This document shows positions 55,302 through 64,000 of a DNA stretch of 64,000 bases, one piece after another. Made by a program: the position numbers and the translations under genes. The DNA comes from Guptibacillus hwajinpoensis. Its GTDB lineage: Bacteria; Bacillota; Bacilli; Bacillales; Guptibacillaceae. Numbering within the stretch: position 1 is the first letter of the stretch; each line of letters opens with the position of its first letter. The DNA lies in the NCBI RefSeq assembly GCF_001039475.1, contig NZ_LELK01000001.1, positions 655,466-719,465 of the forward strand, given 5' to 3'. The notes below the pieces were generated by a model that was given only the letters and a program-made list of their open reading frames with translations, ran no database searches and was not told the origin of the DNA.

Positions 55302-55387
55302 AAGTTGCTATTCTCCTTTTCAATTTTACATCCATTTTAGAAGATTCCCGTCTACGGAACTTTCTAATCTTCAAATTTGCTTTTAAA

Positions 55388-55405
55388 TATCTTTAATTCG
55401 AGATA
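55388..55405. promoter_or_regulatory. MhqR operator
   Basis: TATCTTTAATTCGAGATA matches the MhqR consensus as I recall it (tATCTcgaAtTCgAGATa) at 16 of 18 positions. It lies just downstream of the -10, over the expected start of transcription, where a repressor would block initiation. Confidence 0.7.
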
Positions 55406-55414
55406 TTTGATTTA

Positions 55415-55443
55415 AGTGTATTAAGTTCTACTCTTTCTGTCAA
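55415..55443 (-). promoter_or_regulatory. Promoter of the mhqE-mhqD-like operon
   Basis: A perfect TTGACA, 17 bp, TACACT on the minus strand, directly upstream of the MhqR box. Confidence 0.75.
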
Positions 55444-55509
55444 CTATTTTCATTTCCGCGTATAGGACAACCTCTAAATGAGACATTCTATATGTAAAGG
55501 AGTGATGAG

Positions 55510-55599
55510 ATGCTTAGCGTATTTGAGGCACTGTCGTTAATGGTCAGCTTTTCCGCTCTTGTACTCGCCATCATCCACACGAAAGATCGGTCTTCTTAA
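55510..55599 (+). CDS. Putative holin-like toxin, 29 aa
   Basis: A 29-residue frame with ribosome binding site AAAGGAGTGATGAG. The sequence starts MLSVFEALSLMVSFSALVLA and ends IIHTKDRSS: one membrane helix and a short charged tail. The EALSLM(I/V)SF..L.LAII pattern is what I recall for the small Bacillus 'putative holin-like toxin' family, some of which are type I toxins. It lies between divergent mhqE and gltB and ends in a strong terminator. An antisense antitoxin RNA is not evident by eye. Confidence 0.7.
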   Translation: MLSVFEALSLMVSFSALVLAIIHTKDRSS

Positions 55600-55604
55600 C
55601 ATGA

Positions 55605-55631
55605 AAAGCACTCCTCAGTGAGGAGTGCTTT
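55605..55631. terminator. Bidirectional terminator between the small toxin gene and gltB
   Basis: AAAGCACTCCTCA / TGAGGAGTGCTTT, nearly perfect palindrome shared by convergent genes. Confidence 0.88.
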
Positions 55632-55637
55632 CTCTGT

Positions 55638-57122
55638 TTATGGCATAACTGTTTTATTCATTAGATATCGATCAGTCTCTCGAGCTACGCCACGACCTTC
55701 GTTGATTGCCCAAACGATAAGACTTTGCCCTCTTCGAACATCCCCCGCGGCAAAGACGCCATCAACATTTGTTTTGTAATCTTCGAATTCTGCTTTTGCA
55801 CGTTTGCGATTATCTTGCTCTACTTCAAAGTGCTCTAAGACACCTTCTTCTGGACCAGTAAAACCGATCGCAATTAGAACAAGCTCAACCGGCCAAACTT
55901 GCTCTGTACCCGGTAATTCTTTCATAAAGACGTTACCTTTTTTGTCAATATGCTTCTCAATGGTAACGGTATGAAGCTCTTTTACATGACCATTCTCATC
56001 CCCGACGAACTTCTTCGTCATAATGGAATATTGACGCGGATCTTCTCCGTGCTCTGCTTGAGCTTCTTCATAAGCATAATCAAGAGTAAACACTTTCGGA
56101 AACTCCGGCCATGGATTATCAATCATACGATCTGCTGTTAGCTGTGGATGTTTACCGAACTGATGAACACTTTTGCATCCATGTCTAAGCGCGGTTGCGA
56201 CACAGTCTGCCCCTGTATCTCCACCCCCAATAACAATAACATTTTTTCCTTCTGCGGAAACGTATTGCTTATCTTCTAGTTGTGAATCCAATAAGCTTTT
56301 CGTGTTTTTTCTTAAATAGTCCATTGCATAGTGAATTCCACCAAGTTTACGTCCCTCGATTGGAAGATCTCTGTGCTTTTGAGCCCCAGTACAAAGGATA
56401 ACAGCATCATGTTCTTCACGAAGCTCTTCACGTGTCACATCTTTACCAATTTCAGTATTTGTAACAAATACTACACCTTCATCTTCAAGCAACTTCACTC
56501 GACGCTCAACAAGATCTTTATCTAGCTTCATGTTTGGTATACCATACATCAACAATCCACCAATACGATCATCACGCTCAAATACTGTAACAGAGTGTCC
56601 TGCCTTATTTAACTGGTCAGCTGCTGCAAGACCAGCTGGACCTGAACCAACGATAGCAATTTTCTTTCCAGTGCGATTCATTGGTGGCTTAGGCGTCATC
56701 CAACCTTCTGCAAAACCTCGATCAATGATTTCCTTCTCAATGCTCTTTATCGCAACCGCATCATCTGGAATAGCTGCTACACACGCACCTTCGCATGGTG
56801 CAGGGCACACTCTACCAGTGAATTCAGGGAAGTTATTCGTTTTCAATAAACGGTCTAAAGCATCTTTCCATTTGCCCTGGTAAACAAGATGATTCCATTC
56901 TGGAATAAGATTGTAAAGTGGACATCCTGATGCGTTACCATTAAGTTCAATCCCTGAGTGACAGAAGGGGGTGCCGCAATCCATACAGCGAGCCCCTTGC
57001 GTCTTCAATTTGTCTTCAGATTGAGGAAGCTGATACTCTCCCCAATCTTTTAGTCGTGTTGTTAAATCTCTTTCACGTGCTTTTTCTCTAGGATAGTCTA
57101 TAAAACCTGTCGGCTTACCCAA
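55638..57122 (-). CDS. gltB: Glutamate synthase small (beta) subunit
   Basis: 494 aa. N-terminal Fe-S region ([23 protein letters not shown] and [13 protein letters not shown]) is followed by FAD ([19 protein letters not shown] near 155) and NADPH ([13 protein letters not shown] near 295) Rossmann motifs. It passes NADPH electrons to GltA. TTG start after AAGGGAGGTAATCGA. It lies 14 bp downstream of gltA in the same operon and ends in the terminator at 55605-55631. Confidence 0.96.
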   Translation of the reverse strand: MGKPTGFIDYPREKARERDLTTRLKDWGEYQLPQSEDKLKTQGARCMDCGTPFCHSGIELNGNASGCPLYNLIPEWNHLVYQGKWKDALDRLLKTNNFPEFTGRVCPAPCEGACVAAIPDDAVAIKSIEKEIIDRGFAEGWMTPKPPMNRTGKKIAIVGSGPAGLAAADQLNKAGHSVTVFERDDRIGGLLMYGIPNMKLDKDLVERRVKLLEDEGVVFVTNTEIGKDVTREELREEHDAVILCTGAQKHRDLPIEGRKLGGIHYAMDYLRKNTKSLLDSQLEDKQYVSAEGKNVIVIGGGDTGADCVATALRHGCKSVHQFGKHPQLTADRMIDNPWPEFPKVFTLDYAYEEAQAEHGEDPRQYSIMTKKFVGDENGHVKELHTVTIEKHIDKKGNVFMKELPGTEQVWPVELVLIAIGFTGPEEGVLEHFEVEQDNRKRAKAEFEDYKTNVDGVFAAGDVRRGQSLIVWAINEGRGVARETDRYLMNKTVMP

Positions 57123-57136
57123 TCGATTACCTCCCT

Positions 57137-60100
57137 TTATACCGGTTCCAAATCGCTTTGTCGTGATTTAACTTCCCCGTTCTTAGCCTGCTGGAACACT
57201 TCATATGCTGCTTCATTATCTTCATATCCTTTTTCTTTCAATTCGGCTAATGAATTAGTAATTCGCTTAAATTCCTTTGGAATAACTTTCACGATTTTAC
57301 TTACATATTCATTCCAATTTTGAATGTAACGAATCGCTTTAGGGCTATCTGTAAAGTAAGCATGCTGCTGAATCAGGTGCTTTACTTCAAGAATTTCTTC
57401 ATAATTTGTTAAAGATTCAATATGAACCATTTCAGTATTTACATTATTCATAAATGTGTCACGATCTTCAGAAAGTACATAAGCGATTCCGCCTGACATA
57501 CCCGCTGCAAAGTTTTTCCCAGTATTTCCAAGAACAACTACTCGACCGCCAGTCATATATTCACACCCATTGTCGCCGATACCTTCTACTACTGCTTTAA
57601 CGCCACTATTTCTTACACAGAAGCGCTCACCGGCAAGTCCACTAATATACGCTTCACCAGATGTCGCACCGTAGAAAGCGACGTTCCCGATAATCGTATT
57701 CTCATCACGCGTAAATAACGATTTGGATGACGGATGGATAATTAACTTGCCGCCTGACAATCCTTTTCCAACATAGTCGTTAGCATCACCTTCAAGATGC
57801 ATTGTGACACCATTCGGTACAAACGCTCCAAAACTTTGTCCTGCTGATCCTTTGAAGTGCAAGCGAATTAGATCGTTAGGCAGTCCTTCTGCACCATAAC
57901 GTTTCGTAATCTCATGCCCTAACAATGCTCCAGCTACTCGATTTGTGTTTCGAATAACATATGAACCTTCGAAAGCCTTGCCTTCTTCGAGTGCTCCAAG
58001 GCATGCAGGAATAATTGACGTATTATCAAGTGCCGCTTCAAGATTATGGTCTTGTTGACGTTGATTAAAACGCCCAACTTCTTCCGATACATGTGGTTGA
58101 TATAGGAGCGGTTTTAAGTCAAGATATCTTGCTTTCCAGTGGTCTTTCGTGCGACGGCTAACTTTCAGCACATCTGTCCGACCAATCATTTCTTCTATCG
58201 TTCTGAAACCAAGCTGTGCCATGATTTCACGAACTTCTTCAGCAATAAACTTCATATAATTAACTACGTGATCAGGATTCCCCATAAACTTTTTACGAAG
58301 TTCAGGGTTCTGTGTTGCTACACCTACTGGGCATGTATCTAGGTGACATGCTCTCATTAGAATGCAACCTAATACTACAAGTGGCGCCGTTGAGAAACCA
58401 AACTCTTCAGCCCCTAGGATGGCTGCCATAACAACGTCACGACCGGTCATCATTTTGCCATCTGCCTCAAGAACAACACGGTCACGTAAATCATTTAGGA
58501 CTAATGTTTGGTGGGTCTCAGCAAGACCTAACTCCCATGGTAGCCCTGCATGTTTAATACTTGTTCGAGGGGAAGCTCCTGTACCACCTTCATATCCACT
58601 AATAAGAATAACATCCGCAAGTCCTTTCGCTACACCAGCAGCGATTGTACCTACACCCGCTTTAGATACGAGTTTAACATTGATTCGAGCGGTTGGATTG
58701 GCATTCTTTAAGTCATGAATAAGCTGAGCAAGATCCTCAATTGAATAAATATCATGGTGTGGCGGTGGTGAGATTAAGCCTACACCAGGTGTTGAACCTC
58801 GAACTTCTGCAATCCATGGATAAACCTTTTTACCTGGAAGTTGACCACCTTCACCTGGCTTAGCTCCTTGAGCCATTTTGATTTGAATTTCATCTGCATT
58901 ACTCAAGTAATAACTTGAAACACCAAATCGGCCAGATGCAACTTGTTTGATCGAGCTTCGACGCAAGTCACCGTTCTCATCAGGTGTAAATCTAGAAGGA
59001 TCTTCTCCTCCTTCACCACTATTGCTTCGTCCACCAATTCGGTTCATCGCTATCGCTAACGCTTCATGGGCTTCTCCACTAAGAGCACCGTAACTCATTG
59101 CTCCTGTTTTGAATCGGCGTGTGATCGATTCAACACTTTCTACTTCATCGATTGGAATTGGTTCATTCGATCCAAAGTCAATCGCCTGTCTCAAATACGT
59201 TAAGTTCTCTTCAAAGGCCATGCCTGAGAACTTCTTATATAACTCGTAGTTATTGCTTCGTGCAGCATGTTGGAGCGTATGAATTGTTTTTGGATTAAAC
59301 GAATGATGCTCTCCACCATTTCTCCACTGCAATTCGCTACCTGTTTCTAGAGTAAGGTCACTGTATTCAGAATCATGATAAGCAAAATGATGTCTCATCA
59401 ACGTTTCAGTTGCAATAATATCGATCGGAATGCCATCAATTTGTGATGCAGTTCCAGCAAAATAGCGATCAATTACTTCATTACTAACGCCAATGGCTTC
59501 AAAGATTTGAGCGCCACGATAACTTTGGATTGTAGAGATCCCCATTTTGGACATTACTTTTACAATCCCGGTTGTTGCAGCTTCAACATAATTGTTAATA
59601 GCATCTTCAAAAGAGAATCCTTCAATTGTTCCATCCTGAATCATATGGGCAATCGAATCATAAGCAGCATACGGATAAATTGCATCTGTTCCGTAACCAA
59701 TCAGCATTGCAAATTGATGAACGTCTCTCGCTTCACCCGTTTCCACAATAAGACTAACTTTCGTACGCGTTTCACGCTTAATTAAATGGTGATGTAATCC
59801 ACTAATAGCAAGAAGCGATGGGATCGCTGCTTTCTCACTATTAACACCTAAATCAGAAAGTACAAGAATACTCTTTCCATTCTTAATGGCACGATCTGCT
59901 TTACGGAATAAAGCAAGTAACGCGTGCTCCATTTCGGTTTCACCACGTCCCGCATTAAACAGCAAACTTAGCTTTTCCGTTTGGAAATCCTCTTCATCTA
60001 ATGCCTTGATTGCATCAAATCTACCTTCAGTTAGAATAGGTGTTTCAAGACGAATTCTTTTTGCGCTACCAGAATCTGTACTTAATAAATTTCCTTCTGG

Positions 60101-61726
60101 TCCAAGTAACGTCATTGTAGATGTAACAGATTCCTCTCGAATTGAATCAATTGGAGGGTTTGTTACTTGAGCAAATAGCTGTTTAAAGTAATTGAATAGA
60201 AGCTGTGGACGTTCAGATAGAACCGCCAGCGGCACATCATTACCCATTGAACCAATTGGATCTTTCATTTCTGTAACCATTGGTGCAATATTCTTCGTTA
60301 ATTCTTCATATGTGTATCCAAAAGCACGCTGTGTTTTAACGAGTTCCTTCTCATCAATCTGACGTTCAGCTGCCGGTACTGATGTTAGACTCATTAAATT
60401 ATCATCTAGCCATTTTCGGTACGGAACCTCAGTAGCAATTTGTTCTTTGATCTCTTCATCATAAATAAGTCGCTTTTCTTCTAGATCGAGAAGTAGCATT
60501 TTACCAGGACTTAAACGACCTTTCTCAATAATCTTTTCTTCTTCAACTTCGATAACTCCAACTTCTGAAGAAAGGATGAACGTGTCATCATCTGTAATGA
60601 TATATCGAGCTGGACGTAAGCCATTACGATCAAGCATCGCCCCAATTTGACGACCATTAGTAAAAGCGATGGCTGTAGGCCCATCCCACGGTTCCATTAA
60701 ACAACTATGATACTCGTAGAACGCTTTCTTTGGATCTTGCATCGTTGCGTCACGATCCCACGGTTCTGGAATCATCATCATTGCTGCATGTGGCAATGAA
60801 CGACCTGAAAGGTTCAAGAATTCCAGGCAATTGTCCAATGAAGAAGAATCGCTTCCGTTTGGACGAACGATTGGAGCGATATCTTGCATATCGTCACCAA
60901 AAATGTCTGATTTAAGCGCTCCTTCACGAGCTCTCATCCAGTTTACATTTCCACGGAGCGTATTGATTTCGCCATTATGAATGAGATAACGGTTCGGGTG
61001 TGCTCGGTCCCAGCTAGGGAATGTATTTGTACTAAAACGTGAGTGAACCATTGAAAAGGCGGATTTAAAACTAGGATTTTTTAAATCCAAATAGAATTGA
61101 TCAAGTTGTTCAGGTGTAAGCATTCCTTTATAAACAATCGTATCTTTTGAAAAGCTCGCAGCATAATATTTGGTTTTGGAAAGTTGTGAATCAAGAGCAA
61201 CTTGCTTTTCTGCTTTCTTACGAATGACATAAAGTTTACGCTCGAATTCTTCTGCAGAAATATCGCTTTTCTTAATAAAAACCTGTCTAATGACAGGCTG
61301 AGCAATGCATGCAGCTTCTCCAATTGTCGTCTCATCAACAGGAACTGTTCTCCAGCCAATAAATTCTTGACCTGCTTCCTTAATTGCTTTCTCAACAATT
61401 TGCTTTGCGCGCTGTCTCAGCTGATTATCTACCGGTAGGAACATCATCCCTACGCCGTATTCACCTTTATTCGGAAGGTTAAAACCCGAGTTTTCTATAA
61501 AGAATTCATGAGGAATCTGAAGCATAATACCTGCACCGTCACCAGTATCAGGGTCACTCCCCTGTCCACCTCGGTGATCCAGTTGACGAAGCATATAGAC
61601 TCCTTTTTCGATAATATGATGTGCTGGTTCATTATTCATATTGGCGATCAGCCCGATTCCACAAGCGTCATGCTCATGAATTGGATCATATAATCCCTGT
61701 TTCTCTGGAAAATTGCTTCTATCCAT
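57137..61726 (-). CDS. gltA: Glutamate synthase large (alpha) subunit
   Basis: About 1529 aa. An N-terminal propeptide ends before the nucleophile cysteine in HEHDACGIGL (C22 from this start), which begins the class II glutaminase domain. A central domain and the FMN/3Fe-4S synthase domain (GGRSNSGEGGEDPSRF, KPGEGGQLPGKKV; cysteines in CILMRACHLDTCPVG) follow. The C-terminal GXGXG beta-helix domain includes GGRVVVLGNTGKNFAAGMSGG. It makes two glutamates from glutamine and 2-oxoglutarate. GAGGAG fits ATG 61726; the upstream GTG at 61741 is less likely. Divergent from gltC. Confidence 0.96.
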   Translation of the reverse strand: MDRSNFPEKQGLYDPIHEHDACGIGLIANMNNEPAHHIIEKGVYMLRQLDHRGGQGSDPDTGDGAGIMLQIPHEFFIENSGFNLPNKGEYGVGMMFLPVDNQLRQRAKQIVEKAIKEAGQEFIGWRTVPVDETTIGEAACIAQPVIRQVFIKKSDISAEEFERKLYVIRKKAEKQVALDSQLSKTKYYAASFSKDTIVYKGMLTPEQLDQFYLDLKNPSFKSAFSMVHSRFSTNTFPSWDRAHPNRYLIHNGEINTLRGNVNWMRAREGALKSDIFGDDMQDIAPIVRPNGSDSSSLDNCLEFLNLSGRSLPHAAMMMIPEPWDRDATMQDPKKAFYEYHSCLMEPWDGPTAIAFTNGRQIGAMLDRNGLRPARYIITDDDTFILSSEVGVIEVEEEKIIEKGRLSPGKMLLLDLEEKRLIYDEEIKEQIATEVPYRKWLDDNLMSLTSVPAAERQIDEKELVKTQRAFGYTYEELTKNIAPMVTEMKDPIGSMGNDVPLAVLSERPQLLFNYFKQLFAQVTNPPIDSIREESVTSTMTLLGPEGNLLSTDSGSAKRIRLETPILTEGRFDAIKALDEEDFQTEKLSLLFNAGRGETEMEHALLALFRKADRAIKNGKSILVLSDLGVNSEKAAIPSLLAISGLHHHLIKRETRTKVSLIVETGEARDVHQFAMLIGYGTDAIYPYAAYDSIAHMIQDGTIEGFSFEDAINNYVEAATTGIVKVMSKMGISTIQSYRGAQIFEAIGVSNEVIDRYFAGTASQIDGIPIDIIATETLMRHHFAYHDSEYSDLTLETGSELQWRNGGEHHSFNPKTIHTLQHAARSNNYELYKKFSGMAFEENLTYLRQAIDFGSNEPIPIDEVESVESITRRFKTGAMSYGALSGEAHEALAIAMNRIGGRSNSGEGGEDPSRFTPDENGDLRRSSIKQVASGRFGVSSYYLSNADEIQIKMAQGAKPGEGGQLPGKKVYPWIAEVRGSTPGVGLISPPPHHDIYSIEDLAQLIHDLKNANPTARINVKLVSKAGVGTIAAGVAKGLADVILISGYEGGTGASPRTSIKHAGLPWELGLAETHQTLVLNDLRDRVVLEADGKMMTGRDVVMAAILGAEEFGFSTAPLVVLGCILMRACHLDTCPVGVATQNPELRKKFMGNPDHVVNYMKFIAEEVREIMAQLGFRTIEEMIGRTDVLKVSRRTKDHWKARYLDLKPLLYQPHVSEEVGRFNQRQQDHNLEAALDNTSIIPACLGALEEGKAFEGSYVIRNTNRVAGALLGHEITKRYGAEGLPNDLIRLHFKGSAGQSFGAFVPNGVTMHLEGDANDYVGKGLSGGKLIIHPSSKSLFTRDENTIIGNVAFYGATSGEAYISGLAGERFCVRNSGVKAVVEGIGDNGCEYMTGGRVVVLGNTGKNFAAGMSGGIAYVLSEDRDTFMNNVNTEMVHIESLTNYEEILEVKHLIQQHAYFTDSPKAIRYIQNWNEYVSKIVKVIPKEFKRITNSLAELKEKGYEDNEAAYEVFQQAKNGEVKSRQSDLEPV

Positions 61727-61812
61727 TATCCCACTCCTCACTCTTATCCCAATTCATTATGGTTTCTCGCTTTAACGCCATAACGTCTAAATTGTTTAAA
61801 TATTCTACACTC

Positions 61813-61842
61813 ATTGTACATTGCTTTAACCAATGCTTTCAA
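61813..61842 (-). promoter_or_regulatory. gltAB promoter
   Basis: TTGAAA, 18 bp, TACAAT on the minus strand, about 90 bp upstream of gltA. Expected to be activated by GltC. Confidence 0.55.
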
Positions 61843-61852
61843 TATATAATTA

Positions 61853-61867
61853 AGATATAATTAATCT
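61853..61867. promoter_or_regulatory. Candidate GltC box
   Basis: AGAT-ATAATTA-ATCT is a short dyad in the gltA-gltC intergenic region, just upstream of the gltA -35, where GltC box I is expected. LysR-like geometry; similarity to the B. subtilis box is not proved here. Confidence 0.4.
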
Positions 61868-61902
61868 ATTATTGATATGAATCGAAGAAAGGGTCGTTTT
61901 TT

Positions 61903-62808
61903 GTGGAACTCAGACAACTCTATTATTTTATGGAAGTAGCTAAAAGAGAGCATGTAACAGCTGCCGCAACCTCCTTACACGTTGCTCAGTCAGCAGTTAG
62001 TCGACAAATTGCCAATCTAGAGTCTGAGCTTGGTGTGCAATTATTTATTCGTGAGGGTCGCAACGTCAAACTAACACAAGTTGGACATATCTTTATGGAC
62101 CATGCAGAAACAGCTATTTCAGAAATTGAACGTGCTAGACAAGCAGTTTATGAGTTTCTTAATCCTGATACTGGTACAATTCGCATTGGTTTTCCTAACA
62201 GTCTGGCTGCCAAAACGTTACCTACTGTTATTTCTGCCTTTCGAAAAGAACATCCTAGTGTTGGGTTTCAGCTGAGACAAGGCTCTGTTCAGGACTTAAC
62301 AGATGCAGTTAGTAAAGGAGAAATCGATATTGCTTTTGTATCACCTGTCCCGAAGGATCGTACTGATGTTGATGGACATATTTTCTTTACTGAGAAGCTC
62401 CTAGCTCTTCTCCCTATTTCGCATCCGCTTGCGGACTACCCCATGCTTAGGCTTGGACAATTAAAGAATGAACCATTTGTTTTGTTTCGATCAGGCTATG
62501 CTCTGCATCAGCTTGTTACTTCAGCATGTCAGCAGGTTGGCTTTAAACCTCGGATCGCCTTTGAAGGTGAAGATATCGATACGATTAAAGGACTTGTAGC
62601 CGCCGGACTCGGTGTAAGCCTCCTTCCTGAAATTACACTTTCAGAACAGTTGCCAGGTGAGACAGTGAAAATTGAACTATCAGAACCTAACGTAACTCGC
62701 ACTGTTGGCGTGATTATCCCTAAAGGGAGGGAGCTCGCCCCATCTGAAAGGAAGTTTTTTGAATTCCTTACCCATTTTTATGAAGTTCTTAACCGATTTG
62801 GGCAATAA
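61903..62808 (+). CDS. gltC: LysR-family regulator GltC
   Basis: 301 aa, GTG start. The HTH (AATSLHVAQSAVSRQIANLE near 21-40) and the following LFIREGRNVKLT agree closely with B. subtilis GltC, as do GFPNSLAAKTLPTVISAF and the closing TVGVIIPKGRELAPSERKF. GltC activates gltAB in response to 2-oxoglutarate and represses itself. The divergent arrangement with gltA is conserved. A long terminator follows. Confidence 0.95.
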   Translation: MELRQLYYFMEVAKREHVTAAATSLHVAQSAVSRQIANLESELGVQLFIREGRNVKLTQVGHIFMDHAETAISEIERARQAVYEFLNPDTGTIRIGFPNSLAAKTLPTVISAFRKEHPSVGFQLRQGSVQDLTDAVSKGEIDIAFVSPVPKDRTDVDGHIFFTEKLLALLPISHPLADYPMLRLGQLKNEPFVLFRSGYALHQLVTSACQQVGFKPRIAFEGEDIDTIKGLVAAGLGVSLLPEITLSEQLPGETVKIELSEPNVTRTVGVIIPKGRELAPSERKFFEFLTHFYEVLNRFGQ

Positions 62809-62833
62809 TCATTTTAGATTGGCTTATATACAT

Positions 62834-62880
62834 AAAAGCGAGGAGAGAGCTTGATTGATCAAACTCTCTCCTCGCTTTTT
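62834..62880 (+). terminator. gltC: Terminator of gltC
   Basis: AAAAGCGAGGAGAGAG / CTCTCTCCTCGCTTTT, a 16-bp perfect stem with a 14-nt loop and T tail. Confidence 0.92.
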
Positions 62881-62885
62881 TATCT

Positions 62886-63050
62886 GGCTGTTTTCGTAGA
62901 GATTAGTGCAATGAGAGTGGATAATTTCCGCTCCAGTGGGGTCTCACCTGTCCCGCTAGTCCCGCAGGAGTCGAGCATCCTTCCGCTCCAATTAGCGAAG
63001 TGTGGTTTTTATTCAATAATTGTTTCAAACATTCTTCTAGAAAAGAGCCT
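62886..63050 (+). repeat. R1 element, copy 6
   Basis: 165 bp. The ends are GGCTGTTTTCGTAG and TTCTAGAAAAGAGCCT. It has ATAATTTCCGCTCC, a variant GC-rich core (GGGGTCTCACCTGTCCCGC, then CGAGCATCC) and TTCCGCTCCAATTAGCGAAG, TGTGG. A second core type differs from copies 1 and 4, as if the central segment had been exchanged. It sits between gltC and the convergent MFS gene. Confidence 0.72.
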
Positions 63051-63078
63051 TCAGAAAAAAGCATCTTATTTTGACCAT

Positions 63079-64000
63079 TTAGTTCGTAACAGTTTTGGAT
63101 GGTAACTTTAGAAAAATACCGAGAACTAGACCTATGAGAAAAATAACTGCACTAGCAAGATACATCTGTTCATAGCCCATTAGAGCTAACTTCCTAATCG
63201 TCTCAGTCATACCGTTACTAAATGATTCAGCACCAGAAGTTGCTATAAATCCAGCAAGGATGACTGGCCCTAGGGATGTCCCAATCGATCTTAATAAGCT
63301 CACAAGAGATAGCGCTGCACCGGCTTCCCGATCTGGTGTTAATTCTAGAATAATGTAATTAAGGGGGGTTCCCATGGTAAATCCAATGCCTACACCTGAG
63401 AGTATCATACCTATCGATAGTGTTATCCATCCCTCTGCAATGTAAACAAAAGTGAGAGATCCTAGCAAACTTAACGAAAACCCAAGCAGCACTACCTGTT
63501 TTGCGCCCCATTTATCAAGTAAAACGCCACCAATTGGAGCTGCAAATCCTGCCGCAACAGCTAGAATCGTCATAACATAGCCACCTTGTCCTCTAGATAG
63601 GGAGAGGAGTATTTCAGAAAAAGATGGAATGAAAATCATGCTAATAATACCAATGCCCGTGATAGTCGATATTAGTAATGCTAGAACGATATTTCGATCA
63701 GTGAAGTATGATAATTTTAGAATCGGATCTTTAGCCTTCTTCTCAATTTTAACGAGCGGAAAGATTAGGAAAAAACTAAGAAATAACAATGGCCATACAT
63801 ACACTGATTGAAGAGAAGTCACTAAATCATTGGTCTCTAAATTCGTTAGTCCGAGGAGGAGGGTAATAATAACAAATGATAGGATCGTAGCCCCACCCCA
63901 GTCTAGTGCAGGTCGTTTATTTTCAGTACGGTCTTCAGGAAGTTTAAGACCCATCATTAATATAATGAAAGCAATAGGTATATTAATAAGGAATATCCAT
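63079..64000 (-). CDS. MFS drug transporter (DHA2/EmrB-like), C-terminal part
   Basis: The frame is open to the right edge; the first visible residues, WIFLINIPIAFIILMMG, are the end of helix 6 typical of EmrB/QacA-type 14-helix carriers, so the true start is outside the window. About 307 residues are present with about eight hydrophobic segments, and GVGIGFTMGTPLNYIILELTP matches the late-helix motif of DHA2 proteins. The stop is at 63079. The substrate is unknown. Confidence 0.85.
   Translation of the reverse strand, partial: WIFLINIPIAFIILMMGLKLPEDRTENKRPALDWGGATILSFVIITLLLGLTNLETNDLVTSLQSVYVWPLLFLSFFLIFPLVKIEKKAKDPILKLSYFTDRNIVLALLISTITGIGIISMIFIPSFSEILLSLSRGQGGYVMTILAVAAGFAAPIGGVLLDKWGAKQVVLLGFSLSLLGSLTFVYIAEGWITLSIGMILSGVGIGFTMGTPLNYIILELTPDREAGAALSLVSLLRSIGTSLGPVILAGFIATSGAESFSNGMTETIRKLALMGYEQMYLASAVIFLIGLVLGIFLKLPSKTVTN

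Noticed and set aside
62851-63105. Plus-strand reading frame of 84 aa
   Set aside because: Runs through the gltC terminator and R1 copy 6; no ribosome binding site.

Overview
The window reads as chromosomal DNA of a low-GC Gram-positive endospore-former relative (family Bacillaceae). The evidence is strong AAGGAGG-type ribosome binding sites, a GltC/gltAB pair, odhAB, bacillithiol deacetylase BshB2 beside YojF, the ABC-F protein YkpA, an RsbQ/RsbP pair for sigma-B energy stress, a bacterial nitric oxide synthase and a MhqR-type operator. Species cannot be assigned from the sequence alone. No rRNA, tRNA, CRISPR array, prophage or complete insertion sequence was seen. Most genes are on the minus strand.

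Layout. 1-8.8 kb: start of a 5'-nucleotidase-like gene (cut by the left edge), an FMN 2-hydroxy-acid oxidase, an MFS carrier, a VOC protein, an Upf1-like SF1 helicase, and a divergent LysR/YeiH pair. 8.8-17.2 kb: a PBP4-type peptidase, acyl-CoA dehydrogenase-like, pirin and aldo-keto reductase genes, a fatty-acid-hydroxylase-like membrane protein, several very small proteins, a MetOD1-domain protein and an orphan lysine/ornithine N-hydroxylase. 17.6-22.2 kb: nitric oxide synthase with a heme-monooxygenase-like partner, divergent from a TsuA/YeeE thiosulfate transporter. 22.4-26.8 kb: odhAB with a promoter and possible cre site. 28-39.9 kb: a reductive pyrimidine catabolism cluster (PreT/PreA, dihydropyrimidinase, beta-ureidopropionase, beta-alanine aminotransferase, CoA-acylating semialdehyde dehydrogenase, PucR regulator, NCS1 permease). 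The permease is broken by one in-frame TAG. 40-51.9 kb: RsbP/RsbQ, DCC protein, MATE pump, YkpA, BshB2/YojF, a MoxR/VWA pair, Mug and an RsmJ-like methyltransferase. 52-55.6 kb: secreted subtilase, MhqE/MhqD-like quinone detoxification pair with promoter and MhqR box, and a 29-aa holin-like toxin. 55.6-64 kb: gltB, gltA, gltC and an MFS pump cut by the right edge.

Working together: uracil/thymine would be reduced, ring-opened and hydrolysed to beta-alanine, then transaminated and oxidised to an acyl-CoA. odhAB and gltAB join at 2-oxoglutarate and glutamate. NOS, bacillithiol, Mhq, pirin and aldo-keto reductase proteins point to redox/electrophile stress handling.

The most unusual material is non-coding. 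Two families of small palindromic, non-autonomous elements (called R1 and R2 here) occur in six and two copies, all intergenic. They share AGGCT...AGCCT-type ends. One R1 copy is an internal-deletion derivative in the likely rsbQP leader, and one R2 copy carries an 84-bp nested-hairpin insertion. Other points are a YeiH gene with no usable ATG/GTG/TTG, a six-codon leader peptide overlapping a start codon, and an ion-channel-like protein lacking the potassium filter.
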